From: Streptomyces toxytricini
Lineage (GTDB): Bacteria > Actinomycetota > Actinomycetes > Streptomycetales > Streptomycetaceae
Direction of reading: 5' to 3'
DNA length: 64,000 nucleotides
Assembly (NCBI RefSeq): GCF_014649915.1
Contig: NZ_BMTY01000001.1
Location: 403,172-467,171, forward strand
This document shows positions 54,328-62,922 of the stretch, one piece after another; position 1 is the first letter of the stretch; the number at the start of each line of letters is the position of its first letter. The notes under the pieces are model-generated. The model made no database searches. It saw only the letters and a program-made list of their open reading frames with translations, and had not been told where the DNA came from. A program made the translations under genes and the position numbers.

Positions 54328-54401
54328 AGGGGTGTAGCTCAGCTGGCCAGAGCGTCGGTCTCCAAAACCGAATGCCGCAGGTTCGAATCCTGTCGCCCCT
54401 G
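54328..54401 (+). tRNA. tRNA-Trp (CCA)
   Basis: A full cloverleaf: acceptor AGGGGTG/CGCCCCT, D arm, anticodon stem TCGGT/ACCGA with loop CTCCAAA (anticodon CCA), T arm GCAGG-TTCGAAT-CCTGT, discriminator G. CCA end not encoded. It is followed by a strong hairpin. Confidence 0.95.
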
Positions 54402-54424
54402 CTCGTGTGACCTGCTCGGTCACC

Positions 54425-54466
54425 GCCGAAGGCCCAGGTCAGACATGGTCTGCCTGGGCCTTCGGC
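54425..54466 (+). terminator. terminator of tRNA-Trp
   Basis: GCCGAAGGCCCAGG pairs with CCTGGGCCTTCGGC (14 bp) and the loop adds AGAC/GTCT. It lies 23 nt past the tRNA. Confidence 0.88.
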
Positions 54467-54560
54467 ATGCAGCGGGACATGTCGCCGCCCACCGGCTCCC
54501 GCGGTGGGGGCTCGATCTCCGCCCCCCAAAACCCCCCAACGGCTTGCGCCTCGGATCAGG

Positions 54561-55382
54561 TCACCCCCAGGTGAGGGGGTCGAGGTGGAGGTAGAAACGC
54601 AGGCGGTCGTGGTCCAGGCCGATGCCGTACCTCTCGGCGAAAACCGTGTCGGCAGCCCGGGCCTGCTCCTCCTCCGCCCAAGTCTCCCGTGCGCTGGCGA
54701 GCAGCAGTGCCAGGTCGGCGTGGCGGTCGGCAAGTCCGAGGCGGCCCAGGTCGATGAAGCCCGACACGTCCAGGGTCTGCGGATCGAGAATGATGTTGGG
54801 CAGACACAGGTCCCCGTGGCACACGACCAAGTCGGCGGCTTCCTGCTCCCGGCGGTGTGAGGCCTGCCGGGCGAGGCGGTCCAGCAGCTCCGCACCGGGC
54901 GTCAGCTGCTGCTCAACCGGGAGGAACTCGGGGTTGACGGCATCGCGCGCCACGACATCGCGCGCCAGGGTGAGCATGGCGTCCAGACCCCTGCGGAACG
55001 GGCACTGGGACACAGGCGCCTCGTGCAGCCGACGGACCGCGTCCGCGATGCGTTCCCAAGCGCCCCGCAGATCTTCAGCGGGTACCTGATCGGCGGGTAT
55101 GCCGGGGACAGCACTCGTCACCAGACAGGCGCCGGCGTCATCGGACTGCCAGTCGAGCACGCGAGGGCCGGGTACGTCCCGACCGCCCAGCCATGCGACC
55201 CGGTCGCGCTCGGCTTCCAGGCCGGCCGCGTCCGCAGCGGGCACGCACTTGGCGTACCGGGCGGCGTCCGCGCTGCGGAAGACGGTTGCTCCCGACTCGC
55301 CCGCGGTGACCGGCAACCAGCCGCCGTCATCCACGCCGAGCAGCAGCGGCGACATGGTCCGGGTGTCGCGGCGATCGCTCAC
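54561..55382 (-). CDS. aminoglycoside (streptomycin) 3''-phosphotransferase
   Basis: Protein of 273 residues (GTG 55382; GTG 55391 and ATG 55355 are alternatives and no clear ribosome site decides). ADLVVCHGDLCLPNIILDP holds the catalytic Asp and metal Asn, FIDLGRLGLADRHADLALLL the DxG metal site, and the ending YLHLDPLTWG as well as RDAVNPEFLP match APH(3'')-I enzymes. These inactivate streptomycin by phosphorylating the 3''-OH. No streptomycin biosynthesis genes are nearby, so it would act as a stand-alone resistance gene. Confidence 0.85.
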   Translation of the reverse strand: MSDRRDTRTMSPLLLGVDDGGWLPVTAGESGATVFRSADAARYAKCVPAADAAGLEAERDRVAWLGGRDVPGPRVLDWQSDDAGACLVTSAVPGIPADQVPAEDLRGAWERIADAVRRLHEAPVSQCPFRRGLDAMLTLARDVVARDAVNPEFLPVEQQLTPGAELLDRLARQASHRREQEAADLVVCHGDLCLPNIILDPQTLDVSGFIDLGRLGLADRHADLALLLASARETWAEEEQARAADTVFAERYGIGLDHDRLRFYLHLDPLTWG

Positions 55383-55606
55383 GGCAACCACTCTAGCCAG
55401 CCCGGCACATCAGGCGACCGCGCAGTCTCCCGCAATACGGCCGGCGTGCGGCAAGGCACGATCCGAAAGAAACGGCCCGGACGAGCGCCTCGGTCGTCAC
55501 GGACAACGGCAGCAAGCCAATGCCGGCCGCAGGAGCGGCCGGCGTCGGTGCCTAGACTGGCCGGTCTGTAGAGCGATCTTGATGCGGATCAGGGTGGAGG
55601 AACCCC

Positions 55607-56563
55607 ATGCGCCATGTTTCCCTGGGCAGTTCAGGTCTTCAGGTGTCGGCGGTCGGGCTCGGCTGCAACAACTTCGGCGGGCGGCTCGACGCCAAGGAGA
55701 CCCGGGCCGTCGTCGACGCCGCCATCGACGCGGGGATCACGCTCCTCGACACCGCCGACATCTACGGCGGCCGCGGCGGCTCCGAAACCCACCTCGGGCA
55801 GGCCCTCAAGGGCCGCCGCGACCAGGTCGTCCTCGCCACCAAGTTCGGCTACGACGGCGTCGACATGGGGTACGGGCCCGCGGCCGGGTCGCGCGGCGGA
55901 CGCGGCTACATCCGGCGCGCCGTCGAGGAGTCGCTGCGCCGCCTGGACACCGACCACATCGACCTCTACCAGCTGCACAGCCCAGACCCGGCCACCCCGA
56001 TCGCCGAGACGCTGGCCGCGCTGACGGAACTCGTCGCCGAAGGCAAGATCCGCTACATCGGGCACTCGAACCTGAGCGGCTGGCAGCTCGCCGAAGCCGC
56101 GCACGTGGCGCGGGAGACGGGCGCGGTGCCGTTCGTGTCTGCGCAGAACGAGTGGTCGCTGCTCCAGCGCTCCGCGGAGGCCGAGCTGGTCCCGGCCGCG
56201 CTGCACTACGGCGTCGGCGTGCTCCCGTACTTCCCCTTGGCCAACGGCCTGCTCACCGGGAAGATCCGGCGGGGCGCGCCGGTGCCGACGGGGTCCCGCC
56301 TCGAAGGCCGCGACGCGTACCTGACCGAGCGGCGGCTGGACACGGTCGAGGCGCTCGCCGCCATCGCGGAGAAGCACGGACGCAGCGTGCTGGAACTGGC
56401 CGTCGGCTGGCTGTCGGCGCAGCCGGGCTGCGCGTCCGTCATCGCGGGCGCCACCTCGCCCGAGCAGGTGCGGGCCAACGCCGCGGCCGGAACGGCCCCG
56501 CTCGACCCGGAACTCCTGGCGGACATCGACGCCGTGGCCCCCGCACCGGGCACCGCGGCCTGA
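55607..56563 (+). CDS. aldo/keto reductase
   Basis: Protein of 318 residues, TIM-barrel AKR. The tetrad is visible: Asp and Tyr in LDTADIYGG, Lys in LATKFGYD, His in QLHSPDP. NADPH phosphate binding is in IAGATSPEQV. It reduces carbonyls; the substrate is unknown. RBS GTGGAGGAA precedes the ATG. Single gene between the phosphotransferase and the tRNA-like gene. Confidence 0.88.
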   Translation: MRHVSLGSSGLQVSAVGLGCNNFGGRLDAKETRAVVDAAIDAGITLLDTADIYGGRGGSETHLGQALKGRRDQVVLATKFGYDGVDMGYGPAAGSRGGRGYIRRAVEESLRRLDTDHIDLYQLHSPDPATPIAETLAALTELVAEGKIRYIGHSNLSGWQLAEAAHVARETGAVPFVSAQNEWSLLQRSAEAELVPAALHYGVGVLPYFPLANGLLTGKIRRGAPVPTGSRLEGRDAYLTERRLDTVEALAAIAEKHGRSVLELAVGWLSAQPGCASVIAGATSPEQVRANAAAGTAPLDPELLADIDAVAPAPGTAA

Positions 56564-56581
56564 CGCCGGTCGGGGAGGGGG

Positions 56582-56656
56582 CGGAGCCGGCCGGATTCGA
56601 ACCGGCGTCCTCACGGTTTTGGAGACCGCGCGCGACGACCTCTGCGCTACGGGCCC
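56582..56656 (-). tRNA. tRNA-Trp-like gene (anticodon CCA), divergent
   Basis: The anticodon arm GCGGT-CTCCAAA-ACCGT gives anticodon CCA; the T arm GCCGG-TTCGAAT-CCGGC and D stem GCGC/GCGC are perfect. The acceptor stem GGGCCCG/CGGCTCC has a C-C mismatch and one G-U, so it is weaker than in the main tRNA-Trp. Its D arm (56630-56650) is identical over 21 nt to that of the degenerate tRNA-like gene at 3402-3474, and the variable/T region is nearly so. It may be a second tryptophan tRNA with different use, or a decaying copy. Confidence 0.65.
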
Positions 56657-56698
56657 CGCCCTTGCCGGGGAGTCTAGCCAGCCCCGCCCATCCGGCCT

Positions 56699-56717
56699 GC
56701 CCCGCCCTCGGCGGGGC
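56699..56717 (-). terminator. terminator of ABC exporter operon
   Basis: GCCCCGCC and GGCGGGGC pair perfectly around CTC, 4 bp beyond the permease stop codon on the minus strand. Confidence 0.65.
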
Positions 56718-56720
56718 GGT

Positions 56721-57581
56721 TCAGGAGACGATGTCCTTGCGGGCGAAGCCCCTGAAGGCGAGGGCCGCGAGGACGAGGGCGTACGAGACGGACACCGCCG
56801 AGCCCTTCGCCATGCCGCCCCACTCCAGGTGCGGCTGGAGGGCGTCCGCCCAGGCGAACTGCCAGTGCGCGGGCAGGAAGTCCCGCCAGGACCCGAGCGC
56901 GGTCACCGCGTCCAGCACGTTGCCCGCGATGGTGAGCCCGACCGCGCCGCCGACGGCGCCCAGCGGGGCGTCCGTCCGCGTGGACAGCCAGAACGCGAGC
57001 CCGGCGGTGACCAGCTGGGAGACGAACACGTACGCCACCGCCAGCGCCAGCCGCGGCAGCGTGTCCCCGGCGGGCAGGGCGCCGCCCGCCGGGAGTTGCA
57101 GCGGCCCCCAGCCGTACGCGGCCGTGCCCGCAACCAGCGCCACCGCCGGCAGGAGCACGATCGCCGCCAGGCTGAAGCCGAGCGCCACGACCAGCTTGCT
57201 CCACAGCAGGCGCGCCCGCGGCACCGGCGCCGCCAGCAGGTAGCGCAGCGAGGACCAGGACGCCTCCGAGGCGACCGTGTCGCCGCAGAACAGCGCCACC
57301 GGCACCACCAGCAGGAACCCGGCCGACACGAACAGGCAGGTGGCGGCGAAGTTCGCGCCGGACGCCGTCGCCGTGTCGATCAGGGTGATCCGGGTGTCGC
57401 CGCGGCCGCCGTCCCGGTCGCCGCCCACCGCGAACGCGATCATCATCACGAACGGCAGTGCGGCCAGCACCGCGCCCATCACCAGCGTCCGCCGCCGGCG
57501 CCACTGCCGCAGCGCCTCCACGCGCAGCGGCAGCGTCCGGCCGGGCCGGTATCCCGCGGCGACTTCCGCCATGGCGCTCAC
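56721..57581 (-). CDS. ABC-2 type transporter permease
   Basis: Protein of 286 residues with six membrane helices; a basic N-terminus (RVEALRQWRRRRT) is followed by the first helix at about 35-53, then SSLRYLLAAPVPRARLLWSKLV before the helix pair. GTG at 57581 overlaps the stop of the hydrolase-ATPase fusion by 4 bp, so the two form one exporter. Substrate unknown. Confidence 0.87.
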   Translation of the reverse strand: MSAMAEVAAGYRPGRTLPLRVEALRQWRRRRTLVMGAVLAALPFVMMIAFAVGGDRDGGRGDTRITLIDTATASGANFAATCLFVSAGFLLVVPVALFCGDTVASEASWSSLRYLLAAPVPRARLLWSKLVVALGFSLAAIVLLPAVALVAGTAAYGWGPLQLPAGGALPAGDTLPRLALAVAYVFVSQLVTAGLAFWLSTRTDAPLGAVGGAVGLTIAGNVLDAVTALGSWRDFLPAHWQFAWADALQPHLEWGGMAKGSAVSVSYALVLAALAFRGFARKDIVS

Positions 57582-60385
57582 GCCGTACCTCCGATCAGGG
57601 TCAGGAACGCGTCCTCCAGCCGCCGGTGCGGCCCCACCGCGCTCACCGGCACTTCCAGCCGCACCAGTTCGGCGACCAGCTCTGCGGCCGTGCCGCCGCC
57701 GAGCCGGACGAGGAGCCCGTCGTCGCAGGGCGCCGCCGACTCCACGCCTTCCAGGGCCGCCACCTTCGCGACGGTCACCTCGTCCACCGGCCCGTCGACA
57801 CGGACCAGCAGGGTGTCCCCGCCGCCGGTGATCTCGGCGACCTCGCCCGCCTGCACGAGGCGGCCGCGGTCCATGACGACCAGGTGGGTGCAGGTCTGCT
57901 CCACCTCGGACAGGAGGTGGCTGGAGACGATCACCGTCCTGCCGCCCGCCGCGTAGCGGACCATGACCTCCCGCATCTCCCGGATCTGCGGCGGGTCCAG
58001 GCCGTTGGTCGGCTCGTCGAGGATCAGCAGGTCCGGCAGCCCGAGCATCGCCTGGGCGATGGCGAGCCGCTGCCGCATGCCCTGCGAGTACGTGCGCACG
58101 GCGCGCTCCAGTGCGTCGCCGAGCCCGGCGATCTCCAGGGCCTCCGCCATGTGCGCGTCGGCGGCCGGGCGGCCGGTGGCCTGCCAGTACAGTTCGAGGT
58201 TCGCCCGCCCGGACAGGTGCGGCAGGAAGCCGGCCCCCTCGACGAAGGCGCCCACCCGCGACAGGACCGGCGCCCCGGCCCGCACCGGGTGCCCGAAGAC
58301 GCGGATCTCCCCGGCGTCGGGCGAGATGAGGCCCATCAGCATCCGCAGCGTCGTGGTCTTGCCCGCGCCGTTCGGCCCGAGCAGGCCGAGGACCTGGCCC
58401 TGATCCACCCGGAACGACAGGTCCCGCACCGCGTACCGGTCACGGGACCCGGCGTACCGCTTCGTCAGGCCGGTGATCGCGAGCGGTACGCGGGCCAGTG
58501 CCGGATCCGGCCCGGCGGGGCCCGGGGCCCCCGCATGCCGGGGCCGGCGCCGGACTCCCAGCAGCAGGGCGGCCAGGAGCGCCGCGCCGAGCGGCATCCC
58601 CCACGTCCAGGCGGGCAGCCCGGCCGCGGCCGCGCGCACCCCGTCGGCGACGGGCACGGCCAGCGGCCCCTGCACGGAGACGGCGTACGAGGCGGGGGCC
58701 GCCGGGGAGGCGTAGCCGAGGTCGGTGGCCGACACGACGAGGCGCAGCCGGTGCCCGGCCCGCACGGCGTGGTCCACGGCGGGCAGCCGCAGCTCGACGG
58801 TCCGGCCCTGCTGCGCGTCCGCCACCCGCAGCGGGGCGACCAGCTGCTGCGGCAGCACCTGCTGCCGGCCGTCGGGGCCGACGTCGTACACCTTGCCGAA
58901 CAGGACGGCCGATCCGTCGGGGGCCGTCGACCGCACGCGCAGCGACACGGTCGGCGTCCCGGTGATCCGCACGTCCTGCGGCAGCGGCTCCGACTCGAAC
59001 CGGGCGTGCTGCCCGGGGAAGTCCATCGCAAGGCCGGTCCCGAAGGCGGCGAGCTGCCCGCCGACGCCCGGGACGGACGACAGCGCGGCGGGGGTGCCGC
59101 CTGCCGGGTTGGCGAACACCTGCTCCGCGGGCCGGCCTGCGAGCGCGAACTCCCGGCGCCCCGCGGTGAGGCCCGGGTAGGCGTCGCCGCTCGCGCCGCG
59201 CAGGCGGACGGCGCCGTCGGTGGAGTCCATGCCGCCGGAGCGGGAGACCCGGAAGACCGGGCCGGTCGCGGCCGACTCGTCGCCCTTGAGGTGGCGGTCG
59301 AACCAGGCGGCGACCCGGTCCTCGATGCGCCGGGTCTCGCGCTCGCCGCCGTCGTGGCCGCCGGCGGCCCAGTCCACGGCGACGGGAGCACCGTTCGCGG
59401 TGATCGCGCGGGCCGTGGCGTCGGCCTGGTCGAGGGGGAAGAGCGAGTCCGCCTGGCCCTGCACGATGAGGGCCGGCACCCGGATGCGGTCCGCGACCGC
59501 GGACGGGCTGCGTGCCTCCAGCAGGGCCCGGGCTTCGGCGTCGGGCGCCCCGGCCGCGGCGACGCGCTCGTACATGGCGCACAGCTCGGGCCGGAACCGG
59601 CCGCACGCGCCGGCGCCGGGCGGCCTCCCGGTGCCGTCCGCCGCTTCGGCGCCCGGCCCGGCCGCCGCGGGCCCGCCCGGGGCAGCGCCCCCGGGGGCCG
59701 TGCCGCCGCCCGCGTCCGGCGCCGCCTCGGCCGGTCCGGCCGGCCGGACGCCGCCGGCCGAGCCGGTGGTGAAGAACAGGCCCGCCCACAGCTTCTTGAA
59801 GACGCCCTGCGGGAAGAGGGCGTCCGCGAGGTTCCAGTACGTGATCTGCGGGGCGATCGCGTCGACGCGCCGGTCGTGGCCGGCGGCGAGCAGCGAGACG
59901 GCCCCGCCGTACGAGGCCCCGGCTATGCCGACGCGCGGGTCGCCGGAGCCGTCGAGCTGCACCTCCGGGCGCGCCGCCAGCCAGTCCAGCAGGCGGGAGA
60001 CGTCCTTCACCTCGTACGCGGGGTCGTTGAGCCCGATGTGCCCGCCGGAGCGGCCGAAGCCGCGGGCCGACCAGGTGAGTACGGCGTACCCGTCGCGGGC
60101 GAGCCGCTCGGCCTGCGCCCGTGCGTCGTCCTTGCTGCCGCCGAATCCGTGCCCGAGCAGCACGGCGGGGCGCCGGCCCGCACCGCCCGCCGTGAAGAAC
60201 GAGGTGTCGATCGCGGCGCCGGGCATCTCCAGCACCCTGTCCTCGCGGTGCACGGCCCGTTCCCCGCGGGGCGCGGCGGCGGACCAGGTGCCCGCCCCGG
60301 CGACGACGGCCAGCGCGGCCGCGCCCGCCAGCAGGCGGCCGCGGCGGCGCCGGGGCAGCGGGAGCTTCGGCAGTCGGAGCGTCAT
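57578..60385 (-). CDS. exported alpha/beta hydrolase fused to ABC-transporter ATPase
   Basis: Protein of 935 residues. A poly-Arg start and helix (about 14-38) is followed by an S15/X-Pro-peptidase-like alpha/beta hydrolase (about 50-390; nucleophile Ser158 in GASYGG, oxyanion GHGFGG) and a beta-sandwich PepX-C-like domain (about 395-585). A second helix (about 592-614) leads to a complete ABC ATPase (about 635-935: Walker A GPNGAGKTTT, signature YSQGMRQRLAI, Walker B LLILDEPTNGLDPP). The predicted topology puts the hydrolase outside and the ATPase inside. Coupled to an ABC-2 permease. Confidence 0.88.
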   Translation of the reverse strand: MTLRLPKLPLPRRRRGRLLAGAAALAVVAGAGTWSAAAPRGERAVHREDRVLEMPGAAIDTSFFTAGGAGRRPAVLLGHGFGGSKDDARAQAERLARDGYAVLTWSARGFGRSGGHIGLNDPAYEVKDVSRLLDWLAARPEVQLDGSGDPRVGIAGASYGGAVSLLAAGHDRRVDAIAPQITYWNLADALFPQGVFKKLWAGLFFTTGSAGGVRPAGPAEAAPDAGGGTAPGGAAPGGPAAAGPGAEAADGTGRPPGAGACGRFRPELCAMYERVAAAGAPDAEARALLEARSPSAVADRIRVPALIVQGQADSLFPLDQADATARAITANGAPVAVDWAAGGHDGGERETRRIEDRVAAWFDRHLKGDESAATGPVFRVSRSGGMDSTDGAVRLRGASGDAYPGLTAGRREFALAGRPAEQVFANPAGGTPAALSSVPGVGGQLAAFGTGLAMDFPGQHARFESEPLPQDVRITGTPTVSLRVRSTAPDGSAVLFGKVYDVGPDGRQQVLPQQLVAPLRVADAQQGRTVELRLPAVDHAVRAGHRLRLVVSATDLGYASPAAPASYAVSVQGPLAVPVADGVRAAAAGLPAWTWGMPLGAALLAALLLGVRRRPRHAGAPGPAGPDPALARVPLAITGLTKRYAGSRDRYAVRDLSFRVDQGQVLGLLGPNGAGKTTTLRMLMGLISPDAGEIRVFGHPVRAGAPVLSRVGAFVEGAGFLPHLSGRANLELYWQATGRPAADAHMAEALEIAGLGDALERAVRTYSQGMRQRLAIAQAMLGLPDLLILDEPTNGLDPPQIREMREVMVRYAAGGRTVIVSSHLLSEVEQTCTHLVVMDRGRLVQAGEVAEITGGGDTLLVRVDGPVDEVTVAKVAALEGVESAAPCDDGLLVRLGGGTAAELVAELVRLEVPVSAVGPHRRLEDAFLTLIGGTA

Positions 60386-60562
60386 ACCGGAACCCTAGAC
60401 GCAGCGGCGGACCCCGCCGAGCCGCCCCCGGTCGGACCCGGCGGCCTCCTTGAGGACTACACCGGCCCCGCCGGCATACCGCAACCGCGGTACGCCGCCG
60501 CCCCGGCACGCCCGCGGCCGCCCCGCACGCCGCCCGCCCGGCAGGCCCGCCGGGCGGCGGCC

Positions 60563-60945
60563 GGTGCCGTACGGCGGTGGCCCGGCCCCGCGTCCCGCCC
60601 GCCGGGGCCGGGGGCGGCCCGCCCTGAGCTGCGGCGGGCCGCGGAGCGGTACCTGGTGCCGTATGTCCCCGGCAGGCCTCACGGTCCGCCTGCGGGAGCC
60701 GGGGTCGGCTGACCGGGGCTGCGCTGTCGGCCCCCGGTGCAGCCGCCGGTGCCGTACGGCCGACGGCCTCGCGGGCCGCCGGCAGCAGCCGGCCCACCCG
60801 GCTTGCGCGTCGGGCGGCGCCGCTGCCTTCGGAGCGGTGGCCGGTGCCGTACAGGCTTTGCCTGTTCCGCGGGTCGCGCACGGGAGCCGTGCCCGCGGCG
60901 CGCCGGGTGGCCCTCCCGGCCCGGGCGGGCGCCGGCGCCGCACGG
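60563..60945. repeat. ~93-bp periodic repeats with GGTGCCGTAC core
   Basis: GGTGCCGTAC/T occurs at 60563, 60655, 60748 and 60843 (spacings 92, 93, 95 bp), with a weaker GCGCCGCAC near 60935. Each core is followed by short GC-rich inverted repeats. The spacings are not multiples of three, so they are not coding repeats. Confidence 0.55.
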
Positions 60946-60973
60946 TCGGGGCCCGCACCGCGCCCGCAGGAGC

Positions 60974-61153
60974 GCCGAGCTGCGCCGGGCCGTGATGCTC
61001 GACGGCTCGCTGCCCCGGGTGGGGGCGGCGGTCCTGACCGCGGGCGGCGGCGCTGCGCGAGGTCGCAGTGCAGGTTGGGCGGCCCGTACAGTCGAGGCTC
61101 GCCGCGACGGCGGGATCCGTCGCGGAGGCCTTGTCCGCCCTCGGGCCGTGCGC
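60974..61153 (+). pseudogene. duplicated internal fragment of the DNA ligase gene
   Basis: This segment matches 61728-61910 inside the ligase gene. The first ~72 bp are identical; the rest has scattered substitutions and a net 3-bp deletion. It covers the region encoding AELRRAVMLDGSLPRVGAAV and onward up to just before the active-site motif. It has no start of its own and ends abruptly. Confidence 0.82.
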
Positions 61154-61293
61154 GGTTGCCCGCCCCTGGTTGCGCCGGGGCCGCGCCGAGGGAGGGGCCC
61201 CGCCCGGGTTGCCGCGGGCCCGGGCCGCGCACCGCCAGCCGGGGCCGCCCCGGCCGGGCTGCGGCCTGGGCTCGGCGGCGGCAGGATGGCCGC

Positions 61294-62847
61294 ATGCTGC
61301 TCGCCGACGTCGCCCGCGTGTCCCGCGAGGTCGCCGGGGCCTCCGCCCGGTCCCGGAAGACCGCCCTGCTCGCGGAGCTGTTCGCCGCCGCGCCGCCGGA
61401 GGAGGCGGCCCTCGTCATCTCCTACCTCGCCGGGCGCCTCCCGCAGGGGCGGCCGGGCCTCGGGTGGAGCACCCTCGGCCGGCACGTCGAGCCGGCCGAC
61501 CACCCCTCCCTCGGCGTCGCCGAGGTCGACGCCGCGATCACCGAGCTCGCCCTGCTCTCGGGCCCCGGCTCCCGCGACGCCCGGCAGCGGATCGTGGCGC
61601 GCCTGCTCGCCGCCGCCACCGAGCCGGAGCAGCGGTTCCTGCGCAGCCTGCTCTCCGGGGAGGTCCGCCAGGGCGCCCTGGACGCGGTCGCCCTTGACGG
61701 GGTGGCCGCGGCCGCCGGCGTCCCGGCCGCCGAGCTGCGCCGGGCCGTGATGCTCGACGGCTCGCTGCCCCGGGTGGGGGCGGCGGTCCTGACCGCGGGC
61801 GCGGCGGCGCTGCGCGAGGTCGCACTGCAGGTCGGGCGGCCCGTACAGCCCATGCTCGCCGCTACCGCGGGATCGGTCGCGGAGGCCCTCTCCGCGCTCG
61901 GGCCGTGCGCCGTGGAGGAGAAGCTGGACGGGATCCGCGTCCAGGTGCACCGGGACGGCGAGGCCGTCCAGGTGTACACGCGCTCCCTGGACGAGATCAC
62001 CGGCCGGCTGCCGGAGGTGGTCGAGGCGGCCCGCCGGTTCGCGGGGGACCGGTTCATCCTCGACGGCGAGGTGATCGGGCTGGGCGCGGACGGCCGCCCC
62101 GTGCCCTTCCAGGAGGTGGCGAGCCGGGTCGGGTCGCGGCTGGACGTGGAGACCGCCCGCCGCGCCCTTCCCGTCGTCCCGTACTTCTTCGACGTGCTGG
62201 CCGCCGGCGGCGACGTCCTCCTCGACCTGCCGGTCCGCGAGCGGTACGCGGTGCTCGCCGAGCTCGTCCCCGAGCGGTTCCGGGTCCGCCGGCTCGCCGT
62301 CGAGGATCCGCAGGCGCAGGCGGGCGCGGCCGAGGAGTTCTGGTCGCAGACGCTGCGCCGTGGCCACGAGGGGGTCATGGCGAAGGCCCTGGACTCGGCG
62401 TACGCGGCCGGGCGCCGCGGCCGCAACTGGCTGAAGGTGAAACCCGTCCACACCCTGGACCTCGTCGTCCTCGCCGCGGAATGGGGCCACGGCCGCCGCA
62501 CCGGCCTGCTGTCGAACCTGCACCTCGGCGCGCGGGCCGACGAGGGCGGGTACGCCATGCTCGGCAAGACGTTCAAGGGGCTCACCGACGAGATGCTGCG
62601 CTGGCAGACCGACCGGCTGCGCGAGCTGGCCGTGGCGGACGACGGGCACACCGTGCGGGTGCGGCCCGAGCTGGTCGTCGAGATCGCCTACGACGGCCTC
62701 CAGCGCTCCCCGCGCTACCCGGCCGGCGTCGCGCTCCGCTTCGCCCGCGTCCTGCGGCACCGGCCCGACAAGAGCGCCGACGAGGCCGACACGGTGGAGA
62801 CCGTGCTCGGCACCCCGGGAGGCAGCCCGGTTTCGGAGGACGCCTGA
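61294..62847 (+). CDS. ATP-dependent DNA ligase
   Basis: Protein of 517 residues. An N-terminal DNA-binding domain (1-200) precedes the nucleotidyltransferase core: motif I EEKLDGIRVQVH (adenylated Lys about residue 210), motif III FILDGEVIG, motif IV EGVMAKAL, motif V NWLKVKP. The OB domain ends about residue 500. It is of the LigB type that Streptomyces and mycobacteria carry besides the NAD-dependent LigA; repair roles are likely. ATG 61294 lacks a strong ribosome site. Part of the gene is duplicated upstream. Confidence 0.92.
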   Translation: MLLADVARVSREVAGASARSRKTALLAELFAAAPPEEAALVISYLAGRLPQGRPGLGWSTLGRHVEPADHPSLGVAEVDAAITELALLSGPGSRDARQRIVARLLAAATEPEQRFLRSLLSGEVRQGALDAVALDGVAAAAGVPAAELRRAVMLDGSLPRVGAAVLTAGAAALREVALQVGRPVQPMLAATAGSVAEALSALGPCAVEEKLDGIRVQVHRDGEAVQVYTRSLDEITGRLPEVVEAARRFAGDRFILDGEVIGLGADGRPVPFQEVASRVGSRLDVETARRALPVVPYFFDVLAAGGDVLLDLPVRERYAVLAELVPERFRVRRLAVEDPQAQAGAAEEFWSQTLRRGHEGVMAKALDSAYAAGRRGRNWLKVKPVHTLDLVVLAAEWGHGRRTGLLSNLHLGARADEGGYAMLGKTFKGLTDEMLRWQTDRLRELAVADDGHTVRVRPELVVEIAYDGLQRSPRYPAGVALRFARVLRHRPDKSADEADTVETVLGTPGGSPVSEDA

Positions 62848-62866
62848 CGGCCGCCACCAGGCACTT

Positions 62867-62902
62867 TTACCTCAGAGGCAAGAGGAATTGCCGCAGGGGT
62901 AA
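62867..62902. promoter_or_regulatory. nested dyad operator upstream of XRE-cupin gene
   Basis: Read left to right: TTACC, 5 nt, GGCAA, 6 nt, TTGCC, 5 nt, GGTAA. Both arms are perfectly symmetric about 62884/62885, 21 bp before the regulator's ATG. It is a likely autoregulatory site. Confidence 0.65.
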
Positions 62903-62922
62903 GTTTCTGGCTCAATCGGCAC

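Larger units (their letters stand above)
60386..61293. other. 900-bp non-coding stretch with periodic repeats and ligase fragment
   Basis: No convincing gene is present; all frames are Arg/Pro/Gly-rich. It holds five degenerate repeats about 93 bp apart (60563-60945) and a 180-bp partial copy of the neighbouring DNA ligase gene (60974-61153). Confidence 0.6.

Noticed and set aside
60844..61293. In-frame N-terminal extension of the DNA ligase
   Set aside because: The extension reads through the duplicated ligase fragment and low-complexity sequence; ATG 61294 gives the normal ligase start.
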